Counted from the stretch's first letter, positions 16,247 through 24,521 are shown. The stretch: 31,599 nucleotides of DNA from Prevotella sp. UBA746 (GCA_002298545.1 DBKQ01000119.1:7336-38934); one strand, 5' to 3'. Notes: generated by a model from the sequence alone, not told the origin. Made by a program: numbers and translations.

Positions 16247-16938
16247 ACTGTGGCTCCTTTCTTTTTGTTGCGGATAATGGTGAGGAAGAAAAGCATCATT
16301 GTCATGCTCGGAAGGATAAACTTGTCGGCTCCGAAGATTATAAGGCATAATGATGAAATGGTGAGTCCTGACAGGGAACTGACGTGACTGTCCTCGCGCA
16401 GCCAGTTGTCGGCAAAGATGGCAGTGAACATTGCCGTCAGCACGAAGTCGAGTCCGTGGAGGTCGAAAGGAATCATTGCTCCGCACAATCCGCCCGCAGC
16501 AGCTCCCACAACCCAGTAAGTCTCGTCGAGCCACGTTATACACAGCAGATACCATCCGCGGTCAACGTTGGGAGGGATATGTGCAGAGCTCGTTATGGCA
16601 AACGTCTCGTCGGACATGCCGAAGATGAGAAAGAATTTCTTCCATCCCAGTCCTTTGTAGCGGTCGAGCATCGAGAGTCCGTAGAAAAGGTGGCGCGCGT
16701 TTACCATCAGCACCATCAAGAAAGTCTGTAGCGGACTGAAACTGCCCAGCAGCATATTTCCCAGCAGAAATTCCGCACTTCCTGCATACACCGTTATGGC
16801 GAGCAGCATAGGATACACGAAACTGAAGCCCAACTCGTGCATATATATGCCGTAGGTCAGTCCTAAGAATCCGTAGCCCGCCATGATTGGCAGCGAGGCA
16901 TGGAATGCGTGTTTTAAAGCTTTTGTTCTTTTCCCCAT
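16243..16938 (-). CDS. azlC: AzlC-family branched-chain amino acid permease
   Basis: This inner-membrane protein, about 231 residues from the chosen start, has the AzlC signatures LPIMAGYGFLGLTYGIYMHELGFSF, TVYAGSAEFLLGNML, NARHLFYGLSM and FGMSDETFAI. It is the large subunit of the AzlCD exporter. An ATG at 16962 would add eight residues, but its codons 2-5 contain a TAACTTTG -7-like element (16950-16957). The second ATG (16938, MGKRTKALKHAF) is therefore preferred, with a very short leader. It is translationally coupled to azlD and divergent from the PAP2 gene. Confidence 0.87.
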   Translation of the reverse strand: MGKRTKALKHAFHASLPIMAGYGFLGLTYGIYMHELGFSFVYPMLLAITVYAGSAEFLLGNMLLGSFSPLQTFLMVLMVNARHLFYGLSMLDRYKGLGWKKFFLIFGMSDETFAITSSAHIPPNVDRGWYLLCITWLDETYWVVGAAAGGLCGAMIPFDLHGLDFVLTAMFTAIFADNWLREDSHVSSLSGLTISSLCLIIFGADKFILPSMTMMLFFLTIIRNKKKGATV

Positions 16939-16949
16939 ATTCAGTAGTG

Positions 16950-16957
16950 CAAAGTTA
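16950..16957 (-). promoter_or_regulatory. Candidate -7 element for azlCD
   Basis: The minus strand reads TAACTTTG, fitting TAnnTTTG, 11 bases before the ATG at 16938. If used, transcription would start only a few bases before that ATG and would exclude the ATG at 16962. No -33 TTTG was identified. Confidence 0.35.
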
Positions 16958-17131
16958 CTCACATTTCATGGAAAATGCCTTTTCATAAGTAATGAAACCA
17001 ACAGTAGGAGAGTGAAAATAACACATTTGTGGTATGCTGCAGGATGGAGAGAGGAATATTACAAAGCTGTTACATTTTCTTTTTTTCGCAATATGAATGA
17101 GAGTATAGCGTTATAAGTAAAAATAACAGTT

Positions 17132-18391
17132 ATGGGTAAGTTTATTATTGCATTTTTTCTAATCATAAGTATAAATATATCAGCTCAAACCGATAGTTCT
17201 TCCACAGTTGTCGACTCTCTTCTGCCAATGACGGAAACACCCGTGGAAAAGTTAAATACTATCGACAGGTTTACACACAGCAAACTGTTCCGGTCTACTT
17301 ATATCAGCGTACCGCTAATAGTAGGCGGACTGATTGAGAAACATCAAGACACGAAATTCCGTAAGCTACGCAACGATTTCATGCCCGAGTTCCACCGCAC
17401 GCTCGACAACTACACCCAGTTTGCCCCTGCGGCTATGATGGTGGGAATGAAGGCTGCTGGCGTGAAGAGTCGCTCCTCGTGGGGCAGAATGCTGTTGAGC
17501 GACGCACTGTCTACGGCATTGATGACGGCAACAGTACAGGGACTAAAACGCTCTACCAACGTGGTGCGCCCCGACGGCTCCGACAACCATAGCTTTCCGT
17601 CAGGACATACGGCAACGGCTTTCATGACGGCAACGATGCTCAGCAAGGAATACGGATATAAGAGTCCGTGGATAAGTGTAGGCGCTTACAGCGTGGCTAC
17701 GGCAACGGGACTGATGCGCATGGCGAACAACAAACACTGGCTCAGCGACGTTATGGTGGGTGCCGGTATAGGAATTATGGCAACGGAATTCGGATATTGG
17801 CTTGCCGACCTTGTATGTAAGGACAAGGGACTGAATATCAGGGAGAAAGCAAACACCAACGACGATATAGACTCGGGGAGAAATTCCTTCCTTTCTCTCT
17901 ACATGGGCTTCAATCTGCCACTGAGCAAATATGATCTCGATGAAAAAAATGTGTTCCAGACTTCTACCGGAACGACCATAGGTTTGGAAGGGGCATGGTT
18001 TGCCAACCGGTTTATAGGCGTAGGTGGAAGGGCATCGTTTTCTAACCTGCAGTATATTGTGAACAAAACCGATGCACCGGACAAGACCTTCAACTATTTT
18101 TCGACAATGGTGGGTCCCTACTTTTCATTACCCGTCACGAAGCGCTTTTCTATAGGCAGCAAGCTCATAGGAGGCGGCGTGTGGTATCCCAAGACTACAA
18201 TAAATGGAATTCCTGTAGGAAACAACCATGGCTTTTCGTGCGGCTCCGGACTGTCGCTGAAATATGCCGTACACAATAGTCTTGCAGGCAGTATCTTTCT
18301 CGACTACAATATTCAGGCTCCGGCAAGCCATGGTAGTCGCGAATACATGCACGTCATGACGCTTGGAGCAAAGGTGGAACTGAGGTTGTAG
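17132..18391 (+). CDS. PAP2 phosphatase with C-terminal outer-membrane barrel-like domain
   Basis: This 419-residue exported protein has a signal peptide (1-19, ending ISAQ). A PAP2 phosphatase domain lies at about 90-235. All three PAP2 motifs are present: K139-x6-R146-P147, PSGH (156-159) and R196-x5-H202-x3-D206 (the usual leading Ser is Met). From about 250 to the end the sequence switches to alternating aromatic/Gly-rich strands (FLSLYMGFNLPLSK, GLEGAWFANRFIGVGGRASF, VGPYFSLPV, HVMTLGAKVELRL), as in small outer-membrane barrels. PAP2 enzymes in Bacteroidota include lipid A 4'-phosphatases (LpxF) and undecaprenyl-pyrophosphatases. The substrate here is unknown; an envelope lipid phosphate is likely. 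It is transcribed divergently from azlC. Confidence 0.83.
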   Translation: MGKFIIAFFLIISINISAQTDSSSTVVDSLLPMTETPVEKLNTIDRFTHSKLFRSTYISVPLIVGGLIEKHQDTKFRKLRNDFMPEFHRTLDNYTQFAPAAMMVGMKAAGVKSRSSWGRMLLSDALSTALMTATVQGLKRSTNVVRPDGSDNHSFPSGHTATAFMTATMLSKEYGYKSPWISVGAYSVATATGLMRMANNKHWLSDVMVGAGIGIMATEFGYWLADLVCKDKGLNIREKANTNDDIDSGRNSFLSLYMGFNLPLSKYDLDEKNVFQTSTGTTIGLEGAWFANRFIGVGGRASFSNLQYIVNKTDAPDKTFNYFSTMVGPYFSLPVTKRFSIGSKLIGGGVWYPKTTINGIPVGNNHGFSCGSGLSLKYAVHNSLAGSIFLDYNIQAPASHGSREYMHVMTLGAKVELRL

Positions 18392-18607
18392 AACACTGTG
18401 AAGAATGAGCAAAAAACTGTCGAAAATCCTCAGAAAAATCCAGAAGAAAGAAACGGAAAGAGAAAAAGAAACTTTTCCCCCTGCACCCCTTTATAAAGAA
18501 AAAGATAAAGAAAAAGAAAGAAGGAGGCAGAGAAGAGGAGGAGAAAAGAAAAAGAAGGCGACTTCTGAAAACGACCCCAAAAGAGCATAAAAAAACAAGC
18601 CGTTCGG

Positions 18608-18695
18608 AGCGTTTGGGGCAAACACCCGAAGCGTTTGGGCCAAACATCGACAGCGTTTGGGCCAAACATCAGAAGCGTTTGGGCTAAACACCAGG
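18608..18695. repeat. Four-unit 22-bp tandem array of GTTTGGGCCAAAC palindromes
   Basis: Units start at 18608, 18630, 18652 and 18674. Each is agcgtttggg(c/g)(c/t)aaaca followed by c/t and a variable 3-4 base tail. The conserved core gtttgggccaaac is a palindrome with a one-base centre, while the tails vary. Conserved palindromic cores with drifting tails at a two-helical-turn spacing suggest protein-binding sites. It lies upstream of the HU-like gene and downstream of the PAP2 gene. Confidence 0.75.
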
Positions 18696-18756
18696 GGAAT
18701 CTTTCCTCATGTGCAATATTTGGGGAATTGAGGTGACTCTTTTATTGGCAGCTTCT

Positions 18757-18786
18757 TCCCCCCTTGGGGGGACTGATGGGGGCTCT
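18757..18786 (+). repeat. Interspersed G-rich repeat (second copy)
   Basis: Bases 18757-18786 (C6, TT, G6, gactgatgggggctct) match 273-301 inside the SGNH hydrolase gene at all but about one or two positions. The copy is intergenic. Confidence 0.65.
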
Positions 18787-18866
18787 AAAAGCAAGAAAGA
18801 CGACCTTTAATCAGCATTAATCACTCATAACAACTAATAATCAGCCATTGCCATTGCCGGATGTTG

Positions 18867-18874
18867 TACCTTTG
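18867..18874 (+). promoter_or_regulatory. Candidate -7 element for the HU-like gene
   Basis: TACCTTTG followed by CA is the same octamer seen upstream of other genes in the window. It lies 119 bases before the ATG at 18994. A TTG at 18848-18850 is too close (16-base spacer) for a standard -33 box. Confidence 0.45.
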
Positions 18875-18993
18875 CATCGTGGTTCAGAAACAATGCCTTC
18901 CCGAATGGCGCGCAACGGAAACAGAGGCAACGGCAAACGGACCGCAAGAGTTTATCAACAAATAATTTATAACCATTTAAAACACTAAAAATT

Positions 18994-19482
18994 ATGTCAG
19001 CAGTAAAAAACGGAACTTTGTATTATCAGGTTTATCAGAACGCAAACGAGGGATCGGACAACTACAAGAAATGGTATGCCAGAGCAAAACACACCGAGAC
19101 AGTAACCTTCAGTCAGCTAATCACCCACATGACGGAACACAACGTCGGATATCCGCGAGGCGTGGTAACGGGAGTAATGATGTCGTTCGTCGACTGTCTG
19201 CTCGAAATCGTGGCACAGAGCAAGAAGGTACAGCTCGGAGACCTCGGAACGTTCTATCTCGGCATCAACACCAAGCCGGCAGACAAATACGAGGAATTCA
19301 CGCCTGCAACCAACATCAAGAGTTGCGCCCTGCGCTTCCTCGCTTCGCAGACCAACGAGAACAACCTCTCGCGTGCAGCCTTCACCGCAGCGATGAGCTA
19401 CAAGAACTTCAACTCGCTGATGAGCGAAAAAGACAAGTCGCTCGTGGATGATGCTAAGGTTAAGCTGAACAAGACAGAGTGA
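18994..19482 (+). CDS. HU-like DNA-binding protein (HU-HIG type)
   Basis: This 162-residue protein is of the Bacteroidota histone-like group often annotated as HU family or HU-HIG. It begins with a family-specific N-terminal strand region (LYYQVYQNANEGSDNYKKWYARAKHTETVTFSQL). The HU-type helical dimer region follows (ITHMTEHNVGYPRGVVTGVMMSFVDCLLEIVAQSKKVQLGDLGTFYLGI, about 43-91), with the conserved GDLGTF segment. It presumably binds and bends DNA in the nucleoid. A 20-plus-residue C-terminal tail rich in Lys/Asp/Ser is present. It is a single gene with its own promoter and terminator. Confidence 0.85.
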   Translation: MSAVKNGTLYYQVYQNANEGSDNYKKWYARAKHTETVTFSQLITHMTEHNVGYPRGVVTGVMMSFVDCLLEIVAQSKKVQLGDLGTFYLGINTKPADKYEEFTPATNIKSCALRFLASQTNENNLSRAAFTAAMSYKNFNSLMSEKDKSLVDDAKVKLNKTE

Positions 19483-19524
19483 TACTCTACGAGATTTGAT
19501 GCCATGAAAAACTAACACACCGGT

Positions 19525-19570
19525 AACGAGCCAGATAAGTCATAACGGACTGTCTGGCCCGTTTTTCTTT
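19525..19570 (+). terminator. Intrinsic terminator of the HU-like gene
   Basis: cgagccaga (19527-19535) pairs with tctggcccg (19553-19561) with one mismatch, followed by the T-rich tttttcttt. It starts about 45 bases after the stop codon. Confidence 0.75.
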
Positions 19571-19663
19571 ATTCTGCCCAAAAGAAGACTGATGCTTTCA
19601 GCTCAAGAAACTTGAATATTTTAGAGAAACAAAAAGCCCAATGAATAAAATAAATTAGTAAAA

Positions 19664-19695
19664 CTTGTAAATGCTAATTTTAATAGCTATCTTTG
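19664..19695 (+). promoter_or_regulatory. Promoter of leuS (-33 and -7)
   Basis: CTTG at 19664-19667 (near-consensus TTTG) and TATCTTTG at 19688-19695 are separated by 20 bases, fitting the Bacteroidota sigma-ABfr promoter pattern. The predicted start is near 19702, giving a leader of about 47 bases before the leuS ATG. Confidence 0.6.
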
Positions 19696-19748
19696 CATGA
19701 TATATACATATTATATATAATAAAGGAAAATAAAAATACAACAATACA

Positions 19749-22604
19749 ATGGAATACAACTTCAACGAGATTGAAAAAAAATGGCAACACCAGTGGGTTG
19801 AGGACAAGACCTACAAGGTGGCTGAAAACAAGGACAAAAAGAAATTCTATGTTCTTAATATGTTCCCGTATCCGTCGGGAGCCGGACTGCACGTGGGGCA
19901 TCCGCTCGGATATATCGCTTCTGATATCTACGCAAGATACAAAAGGCTGAACGGCTTCAACGTGCTCAATCCTATGGGATACGACGCCTACGGACTGCCG
20001 GCAGAACAGTATGCCATACAGACCGGACAGCATCCGGCTATCACTACCGAGACGAATATCAACAGATACCGCGAACAGCTCGACAAGATAGGATTCTCGT
20101 TCGACTGGAGCCGCGAGATAAGAACCTGCGACCCGAAATACTACCACTGGACACAGTGGGCATTCCAGAAGATGTTCAACTCCTTCTACTGTCTGAAATG
20201 CCAAAAGGCAATGCCTATCGAAGAACTCGTAAAGCAGTTTGCCGAAAAGGGTAGCGCCGCTGCCGAGAACGTGGCAAAGAGCGAGGAACTATCCTTCTCT
20301 GCCGACAAATGGAACAGCATGACAGAGAAAGAGCAGCAGCAGACACTCATGAACTACCGCATTGCATATATCGGAGAGACGATGGTGAACTGGTGTGCCG
20401 GACTGGGCACGGTGCTTGCCAACGACGAGGTGGTTGACGGTGTGTCGGAGCGCGGAGGATACCCTGTGGTACAGAAGAAGATGCGCCAGTGGTGTCTAAG
20501 GGTGAGCGCATACTCACAGAGACTTCTCGACGGACTGAACACCGTGGACTGGAGCGACAGCATAAAGGAGACACAGAAAAACTGGATAGGACGCTCAGAG
20601 GGAACAGAGATGCAGTTTAAGGTAGCCGGACAGGATTGGGACTTCACTATCTTCACTACACGTGCAGATACTATATTTGGAGTAACATTCATGGTGCTCG
20701 CTCCAGAGAGCGAACTCGTGGAGAAACTCACTACCAAGGAGCAGAAAGCCGAAGTGGACGAATATCTCGCATACGTGAAGAAACGTACCGAACTCGACCG
20801 TATGGCTAACCACAAGGTTACGGGAGTGTTCTCAGGCTCGTATGCCGTAAATCCGTTTACGGGCGAGAATATACCTATCTGGATTTCAGAATACGTACTT
20901 GCCGGATACGGTACGGGAGCCATCATGGCAGTGCCGGCACACGACTCGCGCGACTATGCCTTTGCAAAGCATTTCAACCTGCCGATAATCCCACTTATCG
21001 AGGGTGCCGACGTTAGCGAAGAGAGTTTCGACGCCAAGGAGGGAACGGTTTGCAATTCGCCTGCTGAAGGAAAACAGACGGCTGACGGATTCTCGCTCAA
21101 CGGACTGTCGGTGAAGGAGGCTATCGCCGCTACGAAGAAGTATGTTACGGAGAAGGGAATAGGACGCGTAAAGGTGAACTACCGTCTGCGCGACGCCATC
21201 TTCTCTCGTCAGAGATATTGGGGAGAGCCGTTCCCTGTTTACTACAAGGACGACGTGCCGTATATGATTCCTGAAGAATGTCTGCCGCTACAGTTGCCGG
21301 AGGTTGACCAGTATAAGCCTACCGAGACTGGAGAGCCGCCATTGGGACACGCACAGAAATGGGCTTGGGATACGGAGAAGAAAGAGGTGGTAGACAAATC
21401 TCTCGTCAACAACACCACTGTCTTCCCGCTCGAACTCAACACCATGCCGGGATTTGCCGGTTCGTCGGCATATTATCTGAGATACATGGATCCGCACGAC
21501 GACAAGGCGCTCGTTTCGAAAGAAGCCGATGAATACTGGCAGAATGTAGACCTATATGTGGGAGGTACGGAGCATGCCACCGGACACCTTATCTATTCAA
21601 GGTTCTGGAACAAGTTCCTCTTCGACCTCGGAGTGTCATGCAAGGAAGAACCGTTCCAGAAACTCGTAAACCAGGGAATGATACAGGGACGCTCAAACTT
21701 TGTTTACCGCATCAACAGCGACGACCACTCTAAGGCTCCAGTCTTCGTAAGTCTCAATCTGAAAGACAAATACGAGGTTACGCCAATCCACGTAGACGTG
21801 AATATCGTTCACGGCGACTTGCTCGACACTGAGGCCTTCAAGAAATGGCGCCCAGAATATGAGAATGCCGAGTTTATACTCGAAGACGGAAAGTATGTTT
21901 GCGGATGGGCAATAGAGAAGATGTCGAAGTCGATGTTCAACGTTGTCAACCCGGATATGATTGTAGAGAAATACGGTGCCGACACCTTGCGCCTCTATGA
22001 GATGTTCCTCGGACCGGTAGAGGCAAGCAAGCCATGGGACACTAACGGAATCGACGGTTGCCACCGCTTCCTGAAAAAACTGTGGGCTCTCTTCTATAGT
22101 CGCGACGGACAGTTCCTGCCTAACGACGAGGAGGCAACACCGGAGCAGCTCAAGAGCGTTCATAAGCTGATAAAGAAGGTTACTCACGACATAGAGCACT
22201 TCTCTTACAACACCAGCATCTCGGCTTTCATGATCTGCGTGGGAGAGTTGCAGCAGATGAAATGCCACAACAGGCAGTTGCTGCAAGACGTGGTAGTGCT
22301 TATCGCTCCGTTTGCACCGCATATCGCCGAGGAGCTGTGGCATCAGCTCGGCAACACGACCACCGTATGCGACGCCGAATGGCCTGTATGCAACGAGCAG
22401 TATCTCGTGGAAAGCTCTATGCAGCTGACTGTCTCGTTCAACGGAAAGGCACGCTACCAGAAGCAGTTCCCGGTGGATGCCGACAACGAGACGATAAAGA
22501 ACGAGGTGCTCGCCGACGAGAAGAGCCAGAAATACCTTGAGGGCAAGCAGGTCGTAAAGGTTATCGTGGTTCCTAAGAAAATCGTGAACGTAGTAATTAA
22601 ATAA
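19749..22604 (+). CDS. leuS: Leucyl-tRNA synthetase
   Basis: LeuS charges tRNA-Leu with leucine in the cytoplasm. The 951-residue protein has the class I HIGH signature as HVGH (48-51, after MFPYPSGAGL) and KMSKS (724-728). The editing (CP1) domain occupies roughly 240-430, with the T-rich TTRADTIFGVTFMVLAPE and GTGAIMAVPAHDSRDYAFA segments. Upstream of KMSKS there is an extra strand-rich segment (about 650-720) seen in Bacteroidota LeuRS. The anticodon-binding and C-terminal domains are complete, and the length fits the phylum. It is the first gene of a plus-strand run, with a hairpin terminator after the stop. Confidence 0.96.
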   Translation: MEYNFNEIEKKWQHQWVEDKTYKVAENKDKKKFYVLNMFPYPSGAGLHVGHPLGYIASDIYARYKRLNGFNVLNPMGYDAYGLPAEQYAIQTGQHPAITTETNINRYREQLDKIGFSFDWSREIRTCDPKYYHWTQWAFQKMFNSFYCLKCQKAMPIEELVKQFAEKGSAAAENVAKSEELSFSADKWNSMTEKEQQQTLMNYRIAYIGETMVNWCAGLGTVLANDEVVDGVSERGGYPVVQKKMRQWCLRVSAYSQRLLDGLNTVDWSDSIKETQKNWIGRSEGTEMQFKVAGQDWDFTIFTTRADTIFGVTFMVLAPESELVEKLTTKEQKAEVDEYLAYVKKRTELDRMANHKVTGVFSGSYAVNPFTGENIPIWISEYVLAGYGTGAIMAVPAHDSRDYAFAKHFNLPIIPLIEGADVSEESFDAKEGTVCNSPAEGKQTADGFSLNGLSVKEAIAATKKYVTEKGIGRVKVNYRLRDAIFSRQRYWGEPFPVYYKDDVPYMIPEECLPLQLPEVDQYKPTETGEPPLGHAQKWAWDTEKKEVVDKSLVNNTTVFPLELNTMPGFAGSSAYYLRYMDPHDDKALVSKEADEYWQNVDLYVGGTEHATGHLIYSRFWNKFLFDLGVSCKEEPFQKLVNQGMIQGRSNFVYRINSDDHSKAPVFVSLNLKDKYEVTPIHVDVNIVHGDLLDTEAFKKWRPEYENAEFILEDGKYVCGWAIEKMSKSMFNVVNPDMIVEKYGADTLRLYEMFLGPVEASKPWDTNGIDGCHRFLKKLWALFYSRDGQFLPNDEEATPEQLKSVHKLIKKVTHDIEHFSYNTSISAFMICVGELQQMKCHNRQLLQDVVVLIAPFAPHIAEELWHQLGNTTTVCDAEWPVCNEQYLVESSMQLTVSFNGKARYQKQFPVDADNETIKNEVLADEKSQKYLEGKQVVKVIVVPKKIVNVVIK

Positions 22605-22610
22605 TTTATA

Positions 22611-22670
22611 CATCAATCCCTTCTCCTTCCTGCCTGCAAGCAGTGGCGGGGAGGGGATTGATGGTTTCCT
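22611..22670 (+). terminator. Hairpin terminator after leuS
   Basis: catcaatcccttctcc (22611-22626) pairs with the downstream ggggaggggattgatg (about 22648-22663) with a mismatch. The stem is closed by a C/G-rich loop region and followed by the short T-rich gtttcctt. The G-rich core resembles the interspersed repeats in the window. Confidence 0.6.
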
Positions 22671-22700
22671 TGCATTATCCATAAATTTACACACACCACT

Positions 22701-23705
22701 ATGGCAAACATCAACATCACTGCCGAAAAGAAGAAACAGAACAGATTCCTTAGTTTTCTGAAAAGCGATACGGGGAAGATGGTAATGGGAGAGGCTCGAG
22801 ACTATTTCAATATCACTCTCGGACTGATGCTGTATACCTTCGGGTTTACGGTATTCTTGCTGCCGTATGAAATTGTAACCGGAGGTATTGCCGGTATCGG
22901 AGCCATTATCTTCTATGCCACGAAATTCCCGGTGCAATGGACGTTCTTCATCATCAACGCAATACTTATTGTGGCGGCGCTGAAGGAACTCGGACTGAAA
23001 TTCCTTGCCAAGACGATTTATGCCACCTTTGCTATCACGGTAATGCTCGACCTGGCGCAGAAGGTTGTGGAAATGCCCGACGGGACTTTTTATAAACTCA
23101 TGGGCGACGGAAACGACTTCATGTCGCTCATCATCGGATGTATGCTCACGGGAACGGCTCTTGCCATTGTATTCTTGAGCAACGGCAGCACGGGAGGAAC
23201 GGATATCATTGCCGCCGTGGTCAACAAGCACCACAACGTGTCGCTCGGTAAGGCGCTCATTATGGTTGACCTTGTCATTATCGGCAGCTGTCTGGCAGTA
23301 GACAGCTTCGGACCATTCCCGGTAAGATGTCAGAAGGTGGTGTTCGGACTTTGCACGATGTTCATAGAGTGTAACATGCTCGACTTTGTGATGAGCTGGC
23401 AGAGGCAGTCGGTACAGTTTATGATTTTCTCGAAGAAATATCAGGAAATCGCCAATGCCATTGCCAAGCAGACCGACCATACAATGACTATCCTCGACGG
23501 ACATGGCTGGTATTCCGGTCATCCAACGAAGGTTATCTGTCTTATGGCAAAGAAGCGCGAGAGTGTTATTATATTCAGAATAATTAAATCCATCGACCCG
23601 AATGCCTTCGTAAGCCAGAGCAGCGTACAGGGTGTTTTCGGCGAGGGCTTCGACCCGATAAAAGTAGAGGTGAAAAAGGACAAGGCGGAAGAAAAGGCTG
23701 AGTAA
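22701..23705 (+). CDS. YitT-family membrane protein (DUF2179)
   Basis: This 334-residue polytopic protein has about five or six helices between residues 35 and 220 (for example ITLGLMLYTFGFTVFLLPYEIVTGGIAGIGAIIFYATKFPVQWTFFIINAILIVAAL). A soluble C-terminal DUF2179 domain follows (about 235-320, QFMIFSKKYQEIANAIAKQTDHTMTILDGHGWYSG). The GGIAGIG and SNGSTGGTDI motifs are characteristic of the family. Members are of uncertain function and possibly transporters. The last residues are Lys/Glu-rich. It sits between leuS and rdgB on the same strand, with a hairpin before it and a 9-bp repeat tract after it. Confidence 0.9.
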   Translation: MANINITAEKKKQNRFLSFLKSDTGKMVMGEARDYFNITLGLMLYTFGFTVFLLPYEIVTGGIAGIGAIIFYATKFPVQWTFFIINAILIVAALKELGLKFLAKTIYATFAITVMLDLAQKVVEMPDGTFYKLMGDGNDFMSLIIGCMLTGTALAIVFLSNGSTGGTDIIAAVVNKHHNVSLGKALIMVDLVIIGSCLAVDSFGPFPVRCQKVVFGLCTMFIECNMLDFVMSWQRQSVQFMIFSKKYQEIANAIAKQTDHTMTILDGHGWYSGHPTKVICLMAKKRESVIIFRIIKSIDPNAFVSQSSVQGVFGEGFDPIKVEVKKDKAEEKAE

Positions 23706-23707
23706 TC

Positions 23708-23779
23708 GGAGTCTCATAACTCCAATAACTCCCATAACTCTCAGTCCTCTCAGTCCTCTCAGTCCTCTCAGTTCTCCCC
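23708..23779. repeat. 9-bp period tandem repeat tract
   Basis: Eight consecutive 9-mers start at 23708: ggagtctca, taactccaa, taactccca, taactctca, three identical gtcctctca, then gttctcccc. Two repeat subfamilies with the same 9-bp period are thus joined. The tract fills most of the spacer before rdgB. Confidence 0.7.
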
Positions 23780-23811
23780 CAAAATCCCAGAATCCAATAA
23801 AAACAACAACA

Positions 23812-24420
23812 ATGAAAATAGTATTTGCAACTAACAACAAGAATAAGCTCTCTGAGATTAGAGCCATTTTAGGAGACAGTTTTGAGGTTCTCTCCCTCAA
23901 CGACATCAACTGCCATGTTGACATCCCTGAAACCGGAAAGACTCTTGAGGAGAATGCCGCCATCAAGGCGGAATATGTATATAGAAATTACGGACTGAGT
24001 GTCTTTGCCGACGATACCGGACTGGAGGTTGAGGCTCTCGACGGTGCTCCAGGCGTGTTCTCCGCACGCTATGCCGGAGGTGAGGGACACGACAGCGAGG
24101 CTAACATGAAGAAGCTGCTGCATGAACTCGACGGGAAAGCCGACAGAAAGGCACAGTTCCGCACCGTCATCGCCTTCATCCCCTCAGAGGAAGGGGAAAA
24201 CAGCGGCATGCCTGAACCGATACTCTTCGAGGGTGTTTGCCGGGGAGAGATTATTAAGGAGAAAAGGGGAAGCTCCGGTTTCGGATACGATCCCGTGTTC
24301 ATGCCCGAAGGATACAACGAGACGTTTGCTGAACTGGGCAACGGGATTAAAAACAAGATATCCCACAGGGCAAAGGCTGTGGAAAGCTTTGCAAAATATC
24401 TGAAGGAAAATAAAGAGTAG
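23812..24420 (+). CDS. rdgB: Non-canonical purine NTP pyrophosphatase (RdgB/HAM1)
   Basis: RdgB hydrolyses dITP, ITP and XTP to monophosphates, keeping damaged purines out of DNA and RNA. The 202-residue protein has the N-terminal substrate motif FATNNKNKLSEI (4-15), the catalytic/metal segment FADDTGLEVEALDGAPGVFSARYAG (about 64-88), GSSGFGYDPVFMPEG (about 155-169) and SHRAKA (about 185-190). All are canonical for the HAM1 family. A 9-bp repeat tract lies upstream and an inverted repeat downstream. It precedes porZ by 101 bases. Confidence 0.95.
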   Translation: MKIVFATNNKNKLSEIRAILGDSFEVLSLNDINCHVDIPETGKTLEENAAIKAEYVYRNYGLSVFADDTGLEVEALDGAPGVFSARYAGGEGHDSEANMKKLLHELDGKADRKAQFRTVIAFIPSEEGENSGMPEPILFEGVCRGEIIKEKRGSSGFGYDPVFMPEGYNETFAELGNGIKNKISHRAKAVESFAKYLKENKE

Positions 24421-24449
24421 AATACAGGGTATTAAATCCGGAACTTGAA

Positions 24450-24498
24450 TAATATAACTGGCAGTTGACAATAAATATTAAAACTGTCAGTTATATTA
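24450..24498 (+). terminator. Inverted repeat between rdgB and porZ
   Basis: taatataactggcagtt (24450-24466) is complementary to 24482-24498 with a single mismatch, around a 15-base AT-rich loop. It could end the rdgB transcript or act as a leader structure for porZ, whose ATG is 24 bases downstream. Confidence 0.5.
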
Positions 24499-24521
24499 TA
24501 TATAAACATATACATTATTTT

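Larger units (their letters stand above)
18392..18993. other. 602-bp intergenic region with polypurine tract and repeats
   Basis: Bases 18495-18558 are almost pure purine on the plus strand (two pyrimidines). The short reading frames across them (K/E/R-rich plus, S/F-rich minus) are low-complexity and not credible genes. A 22-bp palindromic tandem array lies at 18608-18695, a G-rich interspersed repeat at 18757-18786, and a -7-like element for the HU-like gene at 18867-18874. Confidence 0.55.

Noticed and set aside
16944..16962. AzlC start at 16962
   Set aside because: Its first codons overlap a -7-like element and the next ATG fits the family N-terminus better, though this is not proven.
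18405..18590. 61-codon K/E/R-rich reading frame after the PAP2 gene
   Set aside because: It is a direct translation of the polypurine tract, low-complexity, with no ribosome binding signal and no homologue recognised.
18354..18691. Overlapping minus-strand frames rich in Phe/Ser with repeated WPKR motifs
   Set aside because: The repeated motifs come from the 22-bp array and the rest from the polypyrimidine strand, so this is not protein-like.
21693..23966. Long minus-strand reading frame (757 codons) opposite leuS, the YitT gene and the start of rdgB
   Set aside because: It crosses three clear plus-strand genes. Its translation has no recognisable domain and contains low-complexity stretches from the 9-bp repeat, so it is an antisense shadow.
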